Assembly (NCBI GenBank): GCA_002105175.1
Contig: MCGE01000011.1
Location: 744,001-808,000 of the forward strand
Origin: Absidia repens
Taxonomy: Eukaryota; Mucoromycota; Mucoromycetes; Mucorales; Cunninghamellaceae
DNA length: 64,000 nt
Reading direction: 5' to 3'
Position 1 is the first letter of the stretch. Every line of letters begins with the position of its first letter. The notes under the pieces are model-generated. The model searched no databases, was not told where the DNA came from, and saw only the letters and a program-made list of their open reading frames with translations. Below are positions 45,867-60,124 of the stretch, in pieces. Position numbers and translations under genes: made by a program.

Positions 45867-46336
45867 TTCCACCTTTGATTGAATGTTAGGATATATTTTT
45901 TGGTGGCTGATGGATGCGAGGTGCTGCATAAGAAAAAGATCTGAATATTGATTTTCCATTTTTCCCGTAAGACACACACACAATAATACACAAAAGTATA
46001 GGTGGGAACGGAAAAATAATAAAAAAGGAGGAAAGGAAGAGAAAAAGGGGAACGTCCGATTTGTAAAAAAAAAAACAAAAAAAAAATAATTTTATTTAAA
46101 AATAGAATCCAGCCAATCACGTCGCCTCTTTTACGTATCACAGAACAAGGTAATACCTTGCCCTTTTCCTCGTCCTCTTCTACCTACCAATAGAAATTCA
46201 TCCTTTTTTTATACTATGTTAACGTAGTTAAAAACAGAAAAAAAAAGAACACCATTGATCAATGTAATGACATATCATTATCGCGCAATGCACGGACCCC
46301 CAATTTGGAACAAAAAAAAATTTTTTTATTTCAATT
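45867..46336. other. intergenic: orphan-gene promoter and protease 3' flank
   Basis: AT-rich gap between tandem minus-strand genes. The left side is the orphan gene's upstream region; the right end, with aaaaaaaaattttttttatt near 46312-46331, is the 3' flank of the aspartic protease gene. No gene seen. Confidence 0.5.
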
Positions 46337-48156
46337 TCATGCAAAAAGCACAAATATCAAACTGTTCAAAAACATCAATAAAAGGGGTAATAAAATAACA
46401 GGTTCTATACTAACACTATCACTACCACTTGAAGATCTTGATATACCATTGATAACACCGCCTAGACCATTTGCCGCTGCAATCCCCACGCGATTTTGAC
46501 CCATATCAAACACCAAATACGCGGAGCGTAAGAAGGAATCGCCGATCAAGAACATGTTTGAACCAGACCCACCACCACCACTACTACTACTACTACCACC
46601 ACCCTTAGAAGGAGAGTTTTGCATTGGAGCAATGCCAAACATGCAGAGCAAAGCTTTATCCGCAGTATCACCGTCCAAAGGAATCACCAAATCAGACACG
46701 GGGACAGACAATGTGACAGGATGGCTACTCACCTGACTGGACTGAGACATTTGCAATTCGACCGTTGCTGACGACGACGCCTGTGCACAATCGATGTAAT
46801 ATATTTGAGATCGGTCATCAAATTGGTATCCACCAATGCCGCCAGCCACTGCACTGATGATTGATTGAGCGATTTTTTGCGGAAAGTAAGTCAAGGTTGT
46901 GCCGGTATCCAGAATAAATGTCTCCAACGAATTGTTCTTGCTGCTTCCACCCAATGAGTATGTTTGGTCTGTATCATCACTTCCCGTGTTCTTCACTGCA
47001 ATCCCTTGACCGTACACCATCCAATAATAATAGCTGGGTTTGGTTGATGAAGATCCAGAGCCAATACTGCTACTACTGCTTGTACTACTACTACTGCTGC
47101 TGCTGCTGCTGAAGGGCGCCACCGGTAAATACACCAAATCGCCGGTGAATTTGGATGCATCCACACCGCCGAAGATCACTTCACCAGCCCACCCCTGTTC
47201 AGATTCTTTGTTCATGTAAATAGAGAAGATTGGGTTCGCGATAAGTCGTTGTTGTACCATATTGAAGACCACTGGGCTGTATAAAGAAGAAGACCTATGA
47301 CTGCTTGCGGCGGATGTCAATGATGGATAACCAAGACCGAGAATTCCATTTCCGGTAGGCTTGCTATTGGCAAAACTTGGATTAGCACCAGGCACACTGC
47401 TTCCTGCGCCTCCCATGGATCCACCTGCTGTAAGAATGTCGGATGTGGAAGACGCGAGACCGAACTGCTGCTTTGTCACTTGTGCTCCGGCGATCGTCAC
47501 GGTATCCACTGCATATGTACCTTTCACAGTTCCAATACCTAAATAACAACCATAGAAATAAAGGTCAGTTCGTGTTTAATCATCAACTTTTTGCACTGAG
47601 CATTAGGAATTCATCTGATCTTTAATTTACCATATTGAACAGAGAATGGACTGTTGACGCTTTGATACGTAGACGATGTTTTGGGATTAAACCTTGAATG
47701 AGGACAAGCTGTAGAAGGGCAAGAGACAGAAGGGATCCATAGGTCTGCACTGTAAATAATGAAAAAATAATAAAAAACAGGGGGGGCATAATTTTGTCAG
47801 CTTTGTTCATTCTCCGACCCTACCGATCAACCCAGTTTTTTTTTTAATATGTACCTTCCAGTATCCAAGGTCACCGTAAAGTTCTGCGCAGTGGAACCAA
47901 TTCCCACTTGAATTAAATATTGAGCTCCATCATCATTGTAGATAGCTGTTTGGAAAGGATCCCGCTTGTGAAGTGATTTCCTTTTCCTTTTTTCAATGGC
48001 TGATGTCAAAAAGTCCACCCTACTTGATTTTCGTAGAATAGGTGATCGTAAAAGGGAATTCGACGATGGATCGGGAAGGACTGCTGCTGCCGCTTCCGTC
48101 TGTGCTGTGCTCAGTGAGATCAGAAATAATATACATGTGGAAAATAAGAGGTGCAT
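46337..48156 (-). CDS. GPI-anchored aspartic protease, yapsin-like (pepsin family A1)
   Basis: Three exons on the minus strand: 48156-47855, 47749-47631 and 47538-46337, giving 540 aa. A signal peptide (LLFSTCILFLISLSTAQT) precedes a propeptide with basic pairs and LHKRDPF, a plausible maturation site. The catalytic motifs are LDTGSADLWIP (Asp98) and ILDTGTTLTYFP (Asp351), with GILGLGYPSL between them. A Ser-rich loop (about residues 283-305) and a Gly/Ser-rich stretch near 460-475 are insertions common in cell-surface members. After the last strand, an Ser-rich segment and a hydrophobic C-terminus (PVILLPLLLMFLNSLIFVLFA) indicate a GPI signal. It probably processes or sheds proteins at the wall or membrane. 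An upstream in-frame ATG exists at about 48171; the chosen start gives the better signal peptide. Confidence 0.93.
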
Positions 48157-48799
48157 TTTGACAATATACATAATTTCACAATTTACAACAAAGGCAAAAA
48201 TATAAAATATAAAAAATGGAATAACAAAGAAGAACAAACAATGAATGAATTGACCTTTTTTTTTATAATTGGGAGTAATAAAATCCGACTTCTTCTGTCG
48301 AAAAAAATAGAACTAATCTGCATTTGGAGTATTTGTATCACGTCCCTTCTAAATGCAAAGACAGGCATCCTGTGGTTGTTGTTCCGCCAAGGCCACGTAT
48401 CATATCATAATAAAGAAAAACAAAATAACAAATCGGTGATGCCATAAATGTTGATCACTTCTGATAAATCAATTACATACATGTACTTATTATCTATCTG
48501 CCCCATGTGATGCCTACAATGCCCATCTATCATCACCATACATACATATTCCATCAAAACATAAATGCTAAAACGGTAATCATTGTAAATATCGTACCGC
48601 AACCAGGAAAAAAAAAAAAAAAAAAAAAGCAAGAGACAAAAAAACATTATGCATATCTTCTGGTCAATATTGTCACGTCAATAATGTCACAAGAAGGATA
48701 CTTTTATTTCTTTTATAAAATCAACGGGAAGGGAAGGGATACAGAAACTATAATACTATATGATCTATCCTAAAGGGAGAAGGGGGGAGAAGGGAAATT
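48157..48799. other. intergenic: protease promoter and SSC1 3' flank
   Basis: Tandem minus-strand neighbours share this gap. An A20-type tract lies at 48609-48628. No gene seen. Confidence 0.5.
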
Positions 48800-51521
<2,722 letters not shown>

Positions 51522-51946
51522 GGTTTAAATAATGCTGATGACAATAATACGTAATACAAGTGAATGTATGAGAGAAAAGAGTCAGAAAACTTTTCACCTC
51601 GCTTTTTTTTTTTTCAAAAGCTTATATGCAACTATAACTCCGACCGACAGAAACGCATGGGGGGACTATTAAAAAAAAATTCATTGCACTAGTTCATTTT
51701 CGTGTGAGAATAATGATATCAAATTAAAAGTATAGATCATTGCAATTATCCTTTAAAAAAAAAAGAGGCTTTTATTGATAAAAATATGTGTAGCATCAAG
51801 ATCAACTATTTTATTGCAAGTGGAGTTAGAAAGGGAAGAGGGAGGAGTGATCGCATATTGTAGCAAAGGTGGTATCATCGTCACAGGTATAAGATAAGTA
51901 TAAAATATAAAAAATAATGAATGTTTGAGAAATATAAAAAACTAAG
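51522..51946. other. intergenic: SSC1 promoter and C78 peptidase 3' flank
   Basis: Contains a TATA-like agcttatatgc near 51619-51629 upstream of SSC1. I do not see a convincing array of inverted nGAAn heat-shock elements. The right part is the AT-rich 3' flank of the next minus-strand gene. Confidence 0.4.
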
Positions 51947-53953
51947 CTATAGGGTCATCACTATACTAGCAACACTTTTTTTGTCTTGACGCTCCACTTC
52001 ATCTAGTAAATATCCTTTTGGTTCATCCCAATATAGTTGACCACCCTGCGATCGTTCGTCAATAACGTCTCCAAGCACTAAAAGTTGATACTGTCGATTC
52101 TTAGCAATGGCTTTGGCGTCCACACGGAATGGTCGAAGAAGATTTGCCGGTAATGATGTTCGTTGAGTTATTCCAGAAAGTAACCGATTACCGAAACTAG
52201 ACATGGTCGATGATGCTGGTTCTTGTTGAGTGCTGCTGTTGTTGTTGCTGCTGTTGCTGTTGCTATTGCTGCTGTTGCTGTTGTTGTTTGTGACATTGAT
52301 GGCAGTGGTGGTAGCGATGTTATTATTATTGTTGTTGTTGTTGCCGCTGCTGCCACTTTCACTTGGTGTACTGACTTCGTCTGTATCGTCATCGTCATCG
52401 TCGTCGTCGTCATCATCGTCATCGTCGTCATCGTACCTCATATTGGCAACATTTTCATTGCTGTTGTTGCATTTTCGAGTTTCATCGTCGTATTTCTCGC
52501 TTGTCATAGTTAAAGAAGGTTCCACCATATCATCTTCCGGGTATGTTGGTGTCAACGGGGGTTCATCAGATGTGCCACGATATGATCGAAGGACTCGTCT
52601 TCCGGGGTCAAACATGATTAAATTTCGTTTTCCATCCTTGAGTATTTCGATGCCAATGACGGTCCTGCTATGTCCAGAGTGCTGAAGATAAAGCGGGGGG
52701 CGATTGGTAAAGTACACTGTTTTATTTTGTTGTTTCTGACCGCCACTTGGATTGCTGTTGCTGCTGCATTCGAAATAACTTTGGATCCAATCCATCAATG
52801 CTTCGTGCGTCTGATTAGGTCCAGTTGGTTGATGAAAATCCAAGATGGTGCTTCGGATACCAAGATAGCTTAGAATACTGTAAACTTCGGTAGTGCCAAT
52901 CCATTTTCGAGTTTTGTAGACTTGATACTGAAGTTGCCTTGCGCCTTGTGGATCAAATCCTTTTTTTTTTTTTTAGCAAATCAAAAATTTGTTTGGGAAC
53001 ATTAGTGAGAATTGTTCTTTCATCAACACCGAATATGTATACATGTTACCTTCTTCCCAAGCCCGTTCCAGTAAGATTTGAATACCAGAGACATCAGGCA
53101 CTTGGCGAATTATAGCATCTCCATCCTGCTGCGTGTGTTGCAAAAAAGACATGAGCATTTGCGCGTTTCGGTAGCCACAACCCCAACCCAAGTCCATCAA
53201 TCCAGTCGATATGTGATCCGTGAAAGAGCTACATAGATACGCCGCCACAGTATTCCCTTTATGATTCAAAGTTGTGAAGTGAGGTTCCAGGTGAGGTATG
53301 ACACCTATAAAAAAATAAAAAAATACTAAATTAGTAAACTAGGGATAATTGAGGGGGGGCGGGATGGCGGGGGCTGCTGTTTATTTGTTTTCGCTGATTC
53401 TCTTTTATGACTTGCCTGGAATTCGACTACTTTCTTTTAAACCATGTAATATTTGCCAAAGGTTATCATCCTTGTTTATCCGAGTACGGGCATAAGGTGT
53501 CATTTGAGTATATGATCGTTTGTGGCCTTGAGATACTTCAAAGTCCATATCTGGCTCCTGTTTGCGCTAAAATAAGAGTAAGGGGTTGAGAAGAAGGAGA
53601 ATGAATTGAGATAAATTTTTTCATTTGTTAACAGGCAGCCCTAGTCCCGAAATAGACTACTAAGGCAGCCTAGTATATTCGATTTCTTACCTTGGTGAGT
53701 AATTGACCCTTATCTTGCATGTTGGAGATGGTAGTAGCCGCTTCGTTGACTGTGGAATAATCTAAAGAGGGGAGAAATACAAGCCCAAAGGTTAATCTAT
53801 GCCATGGCTGAGATCTATACCTCTGTATTCATCATCATAGCCGATCGTTTTGCTCCCAAGAAGAAAAGCAAACTCAAGGTGATAATATGCATTACCTTGT
53901 TCTTTAAAAGCAGTGTTTGCTTCGTGTATAAAGTCTGATGGTAAAGTAGACAT
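51947..53953 (-). CDS. C78-family cysteine peptidase, ZUP1/UFSP-like deubiquitinase
   Basis: Five exons on the minus strand: 53953-53821, 53761-53691, 53566-53416, 53304-53050 and 52959-51947, giving 540 aa. Peptidase C78 members cleave Ufm1 (UFSP) or Lys63-linked ubiquitin (ZUP1/ZUFSP; yeast-type homologue Mug105). Catalytic Cys161 is in MDLGWGCGYRNAQMLMSF; next come EEGFDPQGARQLQYQVYKTR, RKWIGTTEVYSIL and STILDFHQ, a close match to the ZUP1 pattern. The His and Asp are in LQHSGHSRTVIGIE and MFDPGRRVL. A long insertion with 16 Asp and Asn/Ser runs then splits the fold before the last strand (NRQYQLLVLG). The N-terminal 70 residues may be a degenerate zinc finger. Intron 3 uses a GC donor. 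Head to head with SLX4. Confidence 0.88.
52175..52440 (-). repeat. low-complexity coding tract (poly-Asp, poly-Asn/Ser)
   Basis: GAT/GAC repeats at about 52384-52436 encode 16 consecutive Asp. AAC/AAT repeats at about 52216-52355 encode Asn runs and Ser-Asn repeats within the C78 peptidase. These are coding trinucleotide microsatellites and should vary in length between strains. Confidence 0.85.
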
Positions 53954-54173
53954 GATCTGATAATAGAGATTAGCGACAAAAAAAAAAAAAAAGAAAAAAA
54001 AAGAGAGGAGAGAAGAAAAAAAGAGCTGGGGTTCAAAACCAAAATTTCCTCTTTTTGAAGCGTGAAGCGTGGTTTTTTTTTTTTTTTTGTTGTTTTTTTT
54101 GAGTGGACGAAAAAAAAGGGGGCGGAATGCAAAAAAAGTCTTTTTTGCTCTTTTGAATTTATTTTGCCGGTAC
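53954..54173. promoter_or_regulatory. short bidirectional promoter, C78 peptidase and SLX4
   Basis: Only 220 bp separate the two divergent start codons. The interval is dominated by A- and T-homopolymers (poly-A near 53979-54003 and poly-T near 54072-54087), with a direct repeat gaagcgtgaagcgtgg at about 54057-54072. Poly(dA:dT) tracts commonly keep promoters nucleosome-free in fungi. Confidence 0.55.
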
Positions 54174-55561
54174 ATGTCTACTGATTCTTCTCATAATAAA
54201 GACCAGTATGAAAAACGACCTACTGCCCTTATTGTGCCTACAAAGAGGAACAAAAAACCACGTACCAACAAACTCCATTCTTATTCCTTATTGAGAAACG
54301 GCTCATCCAGCACCAGCAACCATTCACCCATCTGCCTTGATCAAGATGATGCTCCAACAAACAGTGCGACAGTCGCTCCATTTCGCGATGATAAATCTCA
54401 TTATGGAATCAATAAAATTTATCAACACGATGACGATGATGAAGTTATTTTCATGAACGAAAGCAATCCATGGTTGAACACAGCGGTACGTGTGAGCATA
54501 CGCAAGTTGGGTTCATTAAACTGCTACTCACTCATGCAATATTTATTATTATTATCAAATAGGAAAGCACAGCAACAAATAATAAAAATCCACACTCAGA
54601 CGACAGTGGTTGCGAAAGCGAAAGCGATACAAACATTATTGATTTGACTGATCCCGCTCATCTAACTAGTGCAGTCCATATACCAAATTCAGCAGCCTCT
54701 TTGTCACCGCAGCCATTCGACGAAGCAACACCTTCTCCAATTCTTGATTTTTCCTACTCATTCTCGCCCGATTTGACACCAGAAGGCATGTCGAACAAAC
54801 AGGGCGCAGTTTTGTCTCATGCACCTCATGCACCTTCTTTGCCATTAGATGTTACACCAAACGCGGCCAACAAATCCAAGAAAACAGGTCACCAAAAACG
54901 GAAGGGCAATAAAATCGCCACCATCACTCCAGAAGCGGACCAGCAACTACACGCACGACCTATCAACACTATTAGTCGTCAGGAACCCGATTATGAATCG
55001 CTGACCTTGGTTGAATTAAGGGTAAGAACCGTTCAAATAAGTACATGTTGTTTATATTAGACTCTAACCTCCCTTTCCTTCTTAGAATGCGGTCAAGAAA
55101 TATGGATTCAAAGTGAAGGACCGACAGGCAATGATTGACATATTGAAAAGCGTATATTCATCCATCAACACCAATTCACCAACACTTTCCATACCGCCAC
55201 CTTCAACATCGTCATCATCATTATCATCACCAAATGAACCACTAACCGACAATGACGCCCTGACAGTGAAGCGTTTAGAGAAACAACGATTTGCCAACAG
55301 AGTCAAGAATGATATACAACTCTGGGAACGAATCTTACGGTACGAAAACGTGGATATCAAAACTTGCTCAGAAGGATTGTCTTCGAAAGAAAAAAGCGCT
55401 TACCATGAATACCTGGATGAAAACGTAAGAGAGAAAAGAAGAACTACAATGCAAGAGCGGATGAACTGTTTCTTTTTTTTCACCTCCACTCACCTTTTTT
55501 ATTCTACCATTTGCCAAATATATAGGCCCTAGTTTACAAACCTTCGAAAATAAAGAAATAG
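54174..55561 (+). CDS. SLX4: Slx4 structure-specific endonuclease scaffold
   Basis: Four exons: 54174-54485, 54563-55021, 55086-55424 and 55526-55561, giving 381 aa. Slx4 activates the Slx1 nuclease and coordinates resolution of branched DNA. Residues 1-245 are disordered, with SIM-like and acidic stretches: DDDDEVIFMNE and NIIDLTD. The conserved C-terminal domain begins at ESLTLVELRNAVKKYGFKVK, a SAP-like helix pair, followed by RQAMIDILKSVY. It ends with IQLWERILRYENVDIKTCSEGL, the Slx1-binding region (CCD). The short last exon encodes ALVYKPSKIKK. It is compact compared with yeast Slx4 (about 750 aa), as in some fungi. No BRCT-binding or UBZ motif is evident. Confidence 0.85.
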
Positions 55562-56145
55562 TGTTTGTGTCACCTTTTTCTATCGCATAGTTATCTCCTC
55601 CCCCCGATTCTCTTTCTGATTAGCAAATATAGCACTTATTTACTGTACTTATACACATATACTTATACCCTTTCCTTCCCCTATATTTATATATTTTGAT
55701 ATTCTTTATACAATTAAAAATAATAAAAGACGCTTCGGCATATTACTATATTTATTTTTCTGGTTACTCTGACCCATACTATGATAACTACCTTTTGTTT
55801 TATTATTATTTTGCTCGATTATCACTCACTTGAATTGAACAATAATGCAGTCCAACAAGAACATAAAGTGAACCTTACCTGTTGCATGTCTGATATTCAA
55901 TTTCAACCCATTCTCATACTTGCAAAAAATGGATCAAGTGGGTGTCACTGGGGAGGTTTGTTGAAGTTGAGTTTTTGACGAAATTAGAGCCACGCCTTTC
56001 CTCTATTTTACACCTTAACATACGCGTTTTTGGGCTTTACAGACTTTGGTCTATTATGAAACCATACGCAAAATAAATGAAGTAAACACAAGCTGGATCT
56101 ACAATTTTTGTCAATGTAGATTACAGTAGTTGATATGAGTGAGAG

Positions 56146-56178
<33 letters not shown>

Positions 56179-56692
56179 ATTATACATGAGGCAACATCGA
56201 GCAATTGTCCTACTCGGTCCTATTTCTTGAATGGTTTTAAAGAAAAGTCGCGGTAGAAGCATGAAAAAGTGACAATGAAGGACACATAAAAAAAAAAAAT
56301 AGCTAGTGCGAAGCACATAACAATATGATGATTGATGCGCCCTGGGAAGGTTTGAAGAGAAAGCATTTGTTGAATCACAGCCGACTCAGATTGGATGGCT
56401 AACATAAGATGAATATATATATATATATTAGAAAAAAAAGATATACTTCACTTGTTCAATGATACAGTATAAGCAAAAGTTGATTCTATGCCGTTGCAAT
56501 ATAACCATATAATCATACATACAGCACAATCGCATACAAATCCATACATACAATAATACATGACATCGAGACAATGAATATAAAAAATAAAACTTTATTA
56601 TGATGATATTGATAAAAAAAAAAAATAAGAAAAAAAAAAGTGTATATACAAATTATTTGAGAAGAGGGAAGAGATGGTGGTATATAGCTAAA
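55562..56692. other. intergenic between convergent genes SLX4 and CENP-O
   Basis: Holds the 3' flanks of both genes: aataaaag near 55722 for SLX4 and A/T-rich sequence with aataaaac near 56587 for CENP-O. An A30-type tract lies near 56145-56175 and an (AT)n run near 56415-56430. No gene seen. Confidence 0.5.
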
Positions 56693-57990
56693 CTAAAATA
56701 ATGATGTATAAGCTTGTAGTAAACGGTTGTACTTGAAAGTGTTGGCTATATTGCTTGCTTCTTCGAAATAACTTGGATTGTTATCTTTATCCATTATATT
56801 CACCACGACTTCGGTAGGAAACATTGACGCCAAATTTTTGTATTGAATGTTGATGAAGCACCTATTTCCCAAAAAAAAAAAAAAAAAAAAAGGGAGGAGG
56901 GGGGTGAGTAAAGTTCAAAAAAAAAAAAAAGAGAAGTTCCAGGAACCACTTTCGATCTGAAATTACCTGAATCCATCACTCCAAGGTTGTACAATACCCA
57001 CCGACGCTTCAGATGATTCGATTTCTTTGATGGTAACCTTTTCCTTATCGATATATCTCTTTAATTCCTTGATTTGTTCCCGTCGTGCTACATAAGCCAA
57101 TAGATAATCGTGAAGGACCCGAAGTAAGGACTATATCAAAGAAAGAATCGAGAGAGAAAAAGGTAAGATCATATGTAAATTATTACTATTATTTTTAAAT
57201 GACACTATCATCCACTTACATCAAATTTGTTGGGCAAAAAAGCTTGTTCTATTTGAGTGGTTGGAATAAACAGAGGGAGGGTATGGCGTGCAATAGAGGA
57301 TGGATCGTCTTTGGGAAGAAAGATGTAGTAAGGTTCGTAATAGCGTCGATTGTAAAAAGTATCTAGTCGAACAGTAAGGTAGGTGTTTTGAAAGGTGAAG
57401 ACGGTACAACCAAAGAGTCGAAAGCGGGTTAATTCTTCTTGGAGGCACCTTGATTCTATAGCCGCTGTAAGTTGCTTCATTATCTATATATGTAGTCAAA
57501 AGGAAGTGAGTTTGTCATTCAGCATTTCCTTTATGCTACTAGTAATAAAAAATATTACCTTTTCCTGTACTTGTACCATATTTACTGCCTTTTGCTTTCT
57601 TGGATCTATGAAGAGAAGGTCAGTATAAAGAGGAACCTATACAAGGTGCGTGGCTTTATTGTATTTTACCTGGAATAGCATCGGCAAAGGAGGTTGTCAT
57701 GAGGTAGGAGAGCTTTTCTTGGGCCAGTTTGTTCTTCAAGTCGAGTTTTGCTTTTTTTAATTCAGCCACTATTTGAGGTACAAGGAAAAAGATATCAACA
57801 CAACTATCGTATAAATAGATATGCTCTTGTGGAAGTTATACTTACACCGTGACCGTAATCTATCGAGTTGCGATTGATTGGTTTTTGGTTCGTGTATTAA
57901 ACTATAGGAGGCATGGTCAATGAGAATCATATTTAACATCACAGTTTGATAAAAGTATATCAAGACTTACAAAGGATCTTCCGCATCCAT
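56693..57990 (-). CDS. MCM21: kinetochore protein CENP-O/Mcm21
   Basis: Seven exons on the minus strand: 57990-57971, 57901-57846, 57768-57670, 57605-57559, 57483-57220, 57130-56967 and 56861-56693, giving 272 aa. CENP-O/Mcm21 belongs to the inner-kinetochore CCAN/COMA complex. Residues 1-90 are charged and coiled-coil-like (SQLDRLRSRLAELKKAKLDL). The C-terminal RWD-type part includes FRLFGCTVFTFQNTYLTVRL, RRYYEPYYIFL, RHTLPLFIPTTQIEQAF and LRVLHDYLLAYVARREQI, the typical order in CENP-O. It ends with the FEEASNIANTFKYNRLLQA helix. The family is highly divergent, so the call rests on the RLxG...RHTLPxFIP pattern and length. Head to head with the HIRIP3-like gene. Confidence 0.78.
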
Positions 57991-58153
57991 GTTTGAGTTA
58001 TGGCCACCTTATCAAGTCAAGAAGAGCAAAAAGTAAAAAAAAGAAAGACAAAGAAAGCGCGGTTTCAAATTCCGAGCGCGTCCAAATTTCTTTTTTTTAC
58101 AAAAAAAAAATTGGGTGGGTAGCTATTTCTTTCTTCTATCATTAATCGGAAAA
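57991..58153. promoter_or_regulatory. short bidirectional promoter with E2F-like motif, CENP-O and HIRIP3-like genes
   Basis: Only 163 bp lie between the divergent start codons. A near-palindrome GAAAGCGCGGTTTC (58053-58066) and a second GCGC core (gagcgcgtcc near 58075-58084) stand out in otherwise AT-rich DNA. They resemble E2F/MBF-type cell-cycle elements built on GCGC with flanking A/T. Position and resemblance are seen; factor binding is inferred. Confidence 0.5.
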
Positions 58154-59664
58154 ATGGCAATTCTGAACAAAAAGCTTTTCTTATCTGAAAAGTTTACCAA
58201 TGAATTAAAAAGGTCTGTAGTACAACTAAAGATTAAATATAAAAAAAGTTGGTTTGATATGAGGAAGTTACTTTGTACTCACTTTTATTTTTGCTTTGCT
58301 TCTTCGCGCTGCCAGAATTATACGGGAAGGCGATCCAACGTAAGTTTACAGGACACAATATACATTGCGAACACAACGAATGAACTGATCATTTTAGTTT
58401 TATTATAGGAAACTCACTGCCTCTGATATCCGGAAAGAACTAGAAGATAAGTTTGTAAGTTGATCGCTCTGGCTTTGGGTAGGAACTTTTTTTACCTCTC
58501 GCATCAACGTACTAACGCATGACAATTCTTTTTTTTTTTTTTTTATGTGTATATGTTGTTAGGATCTTGGTCGCAAGGCATTGAAAGAACAACCATGGAA
58601 AGACATGCTGAGCGACAAGATCGATGAGTATTTCGTAAGTGAATGGTCCGACTATTGTCTTACTTGATCTATTGACTCGACTTTATTTTTGTACAGACAA
58701 ACGGCGACGTGACACAACAAGACGAAGAAAACGATGCTCATGAAGCAAAGGCTACCGACGAAGAAGAAGAGGGGGATAACGACGACAACAATGCCTTGTC
58801 TCCTGAACAAGAGGCGAACGAAACGAACAGTGACATTAAAAGAGAATCACCGGCATCCACGAAGCATGACTCATCGGGTAACGACAATGATGATGATAGT
58901 GATGACAATAGCATGGTGAAATCGGGGTCTGACCAGGATGAAGATACATCAGCATCACCGCCACCACAAAAGAAGCAGCGACAGAAAAAGGAACAGCCAG
59001 TGAAGCAGCAGAAACAGTCTGGAAAGAAAGGTACTACCAACAAGGTAATTATATATATACACCGTGAAAAAATAAAAAGAGAGAGAGAGAGAAAATGGTC
59101 AAAATGGTATGATTCGGGCTACTCACTAATATGTTTCTTTTTAGACATCTCCTGACGATGAAACTATCAAGCGACTGAAATCATACATCAATAAATGCGG
59201 GGTACGTAAATCGTGGCAAAAGGAATTGGCTGGCTGTGAAACCAAGAAATCTCAAATCAAAAAACTGAAGCAAATACTTGAAGATCTTGGAGTAGAAGGT
59301 AAAAGAAAAATATTGGATTTTATTTTTATACATGTTACCCATAATGTCAGATTTGATAACTGACCTTTATTATTATTCTTATGATGATGATGATGATCGC
59401 CGAATTATTTTAGGCCGACCTACCATCGAAAAGTGTGAAACTGTGAAAGCGGAAAGAGAACTCAAGGCGGAAATCGACAGCCTGGACACGGACAACATTT
59501 TGGAAACGACAGACGATGGACCTAGTCTTCGTTCAAGTGGGCTATCGAAAAGAAAAAGGCGCCCTGTTATAGAAGAAGACAGTGACGAATCCAGCGATGA
59601 ACATACAGCTGCACCATTGGACGTGTCGTTTTTGGGTGATCAATCTGATGAAGATAGTGATTAG
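58154..59664 (+). CDS. HIRIP3-like histone chaperone (CHZ domain) with DEK-C-like N-terminus
   Basis: Seven exons: 58154-58212, 58316-58339 (24 bp), 58409-58454, 58563-58634, 58697-59044, 59145-59298 and 59414-59664, giving 317 aa. The N-terminus (1-67) reads REGDPTKLTASDIRKELEDK and RKALKEQPWKDMLSDKIDEY, resembling the DEK-C-like unit of HIRIP3. Residues about 70-150 are acidic and Lys/Gln-rich. The C-terminal block RLKSYINKCGVRKSWQKELA, ILEDLGVEGRPTIEKCETVK and ELKAEIDSLDTDNIL closely matches the HIRIP3/Chz1 H2A-H2B binding domain. The tail is acidic with probable CK2 sites. The protein should bind histone dimers in the nucleus. The initial exons are small, but they are needed to maintain the domain in frame. 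Confidence 0.85.
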
Positions 59665-60124
59665 GTTATTAGCTTAGTTAGTTAGTGTATTTTTTAGATA
59701 ATTAGGGGTATTCAGTACGTTTTTTAATTTTTTTATTTTCTAATTTTTTTTTTTCGCTTCTTTGTCTATCGATTTGTACGATATTTATGCATTTATTATT
59801 GCTGATAATCTGAATAAAACCCGATTTAGTGCGTATATGATGTCCTTTTTTTTTTTTTTTTTTTTGATGATGATGATGATAATGGGATGTCTTTTTATTT
59901 ATTTAGGGGAACTGTGATGCGTGTTTTCAAAGTGGGGCAATGATACTGCATACAAAAGGATAAAAAAAGTACATGTTTATTGTATTTTATTATGAAAAGA
60001 CAGCAAATGTCACTAAAAAAATATTGATAAAGTATAAAGAAATTCATGCAAAACAGGTCAAGTGATGAAGATGGGACACCAAAAGAGAGAGAGAAAGATT
60101 TACCTCGTGGCGTGTGTTTCATTT
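59665..60124. other. intergenic between convergent genes
   Basis: 3' flanks of the HIRIP3-like and homeobox genes; aataaaac near 59813 and T22-type tract at 59847-59865 followed by a (GAT)n run. No gene seen. Confidence 0.5.

Noticed and set aside
51522..51660. Heat-shock elements upstream of SSC1
   Set aside because: A few GAA and TTC triplets occur, but no array with the required 5-bp phasing is visible.
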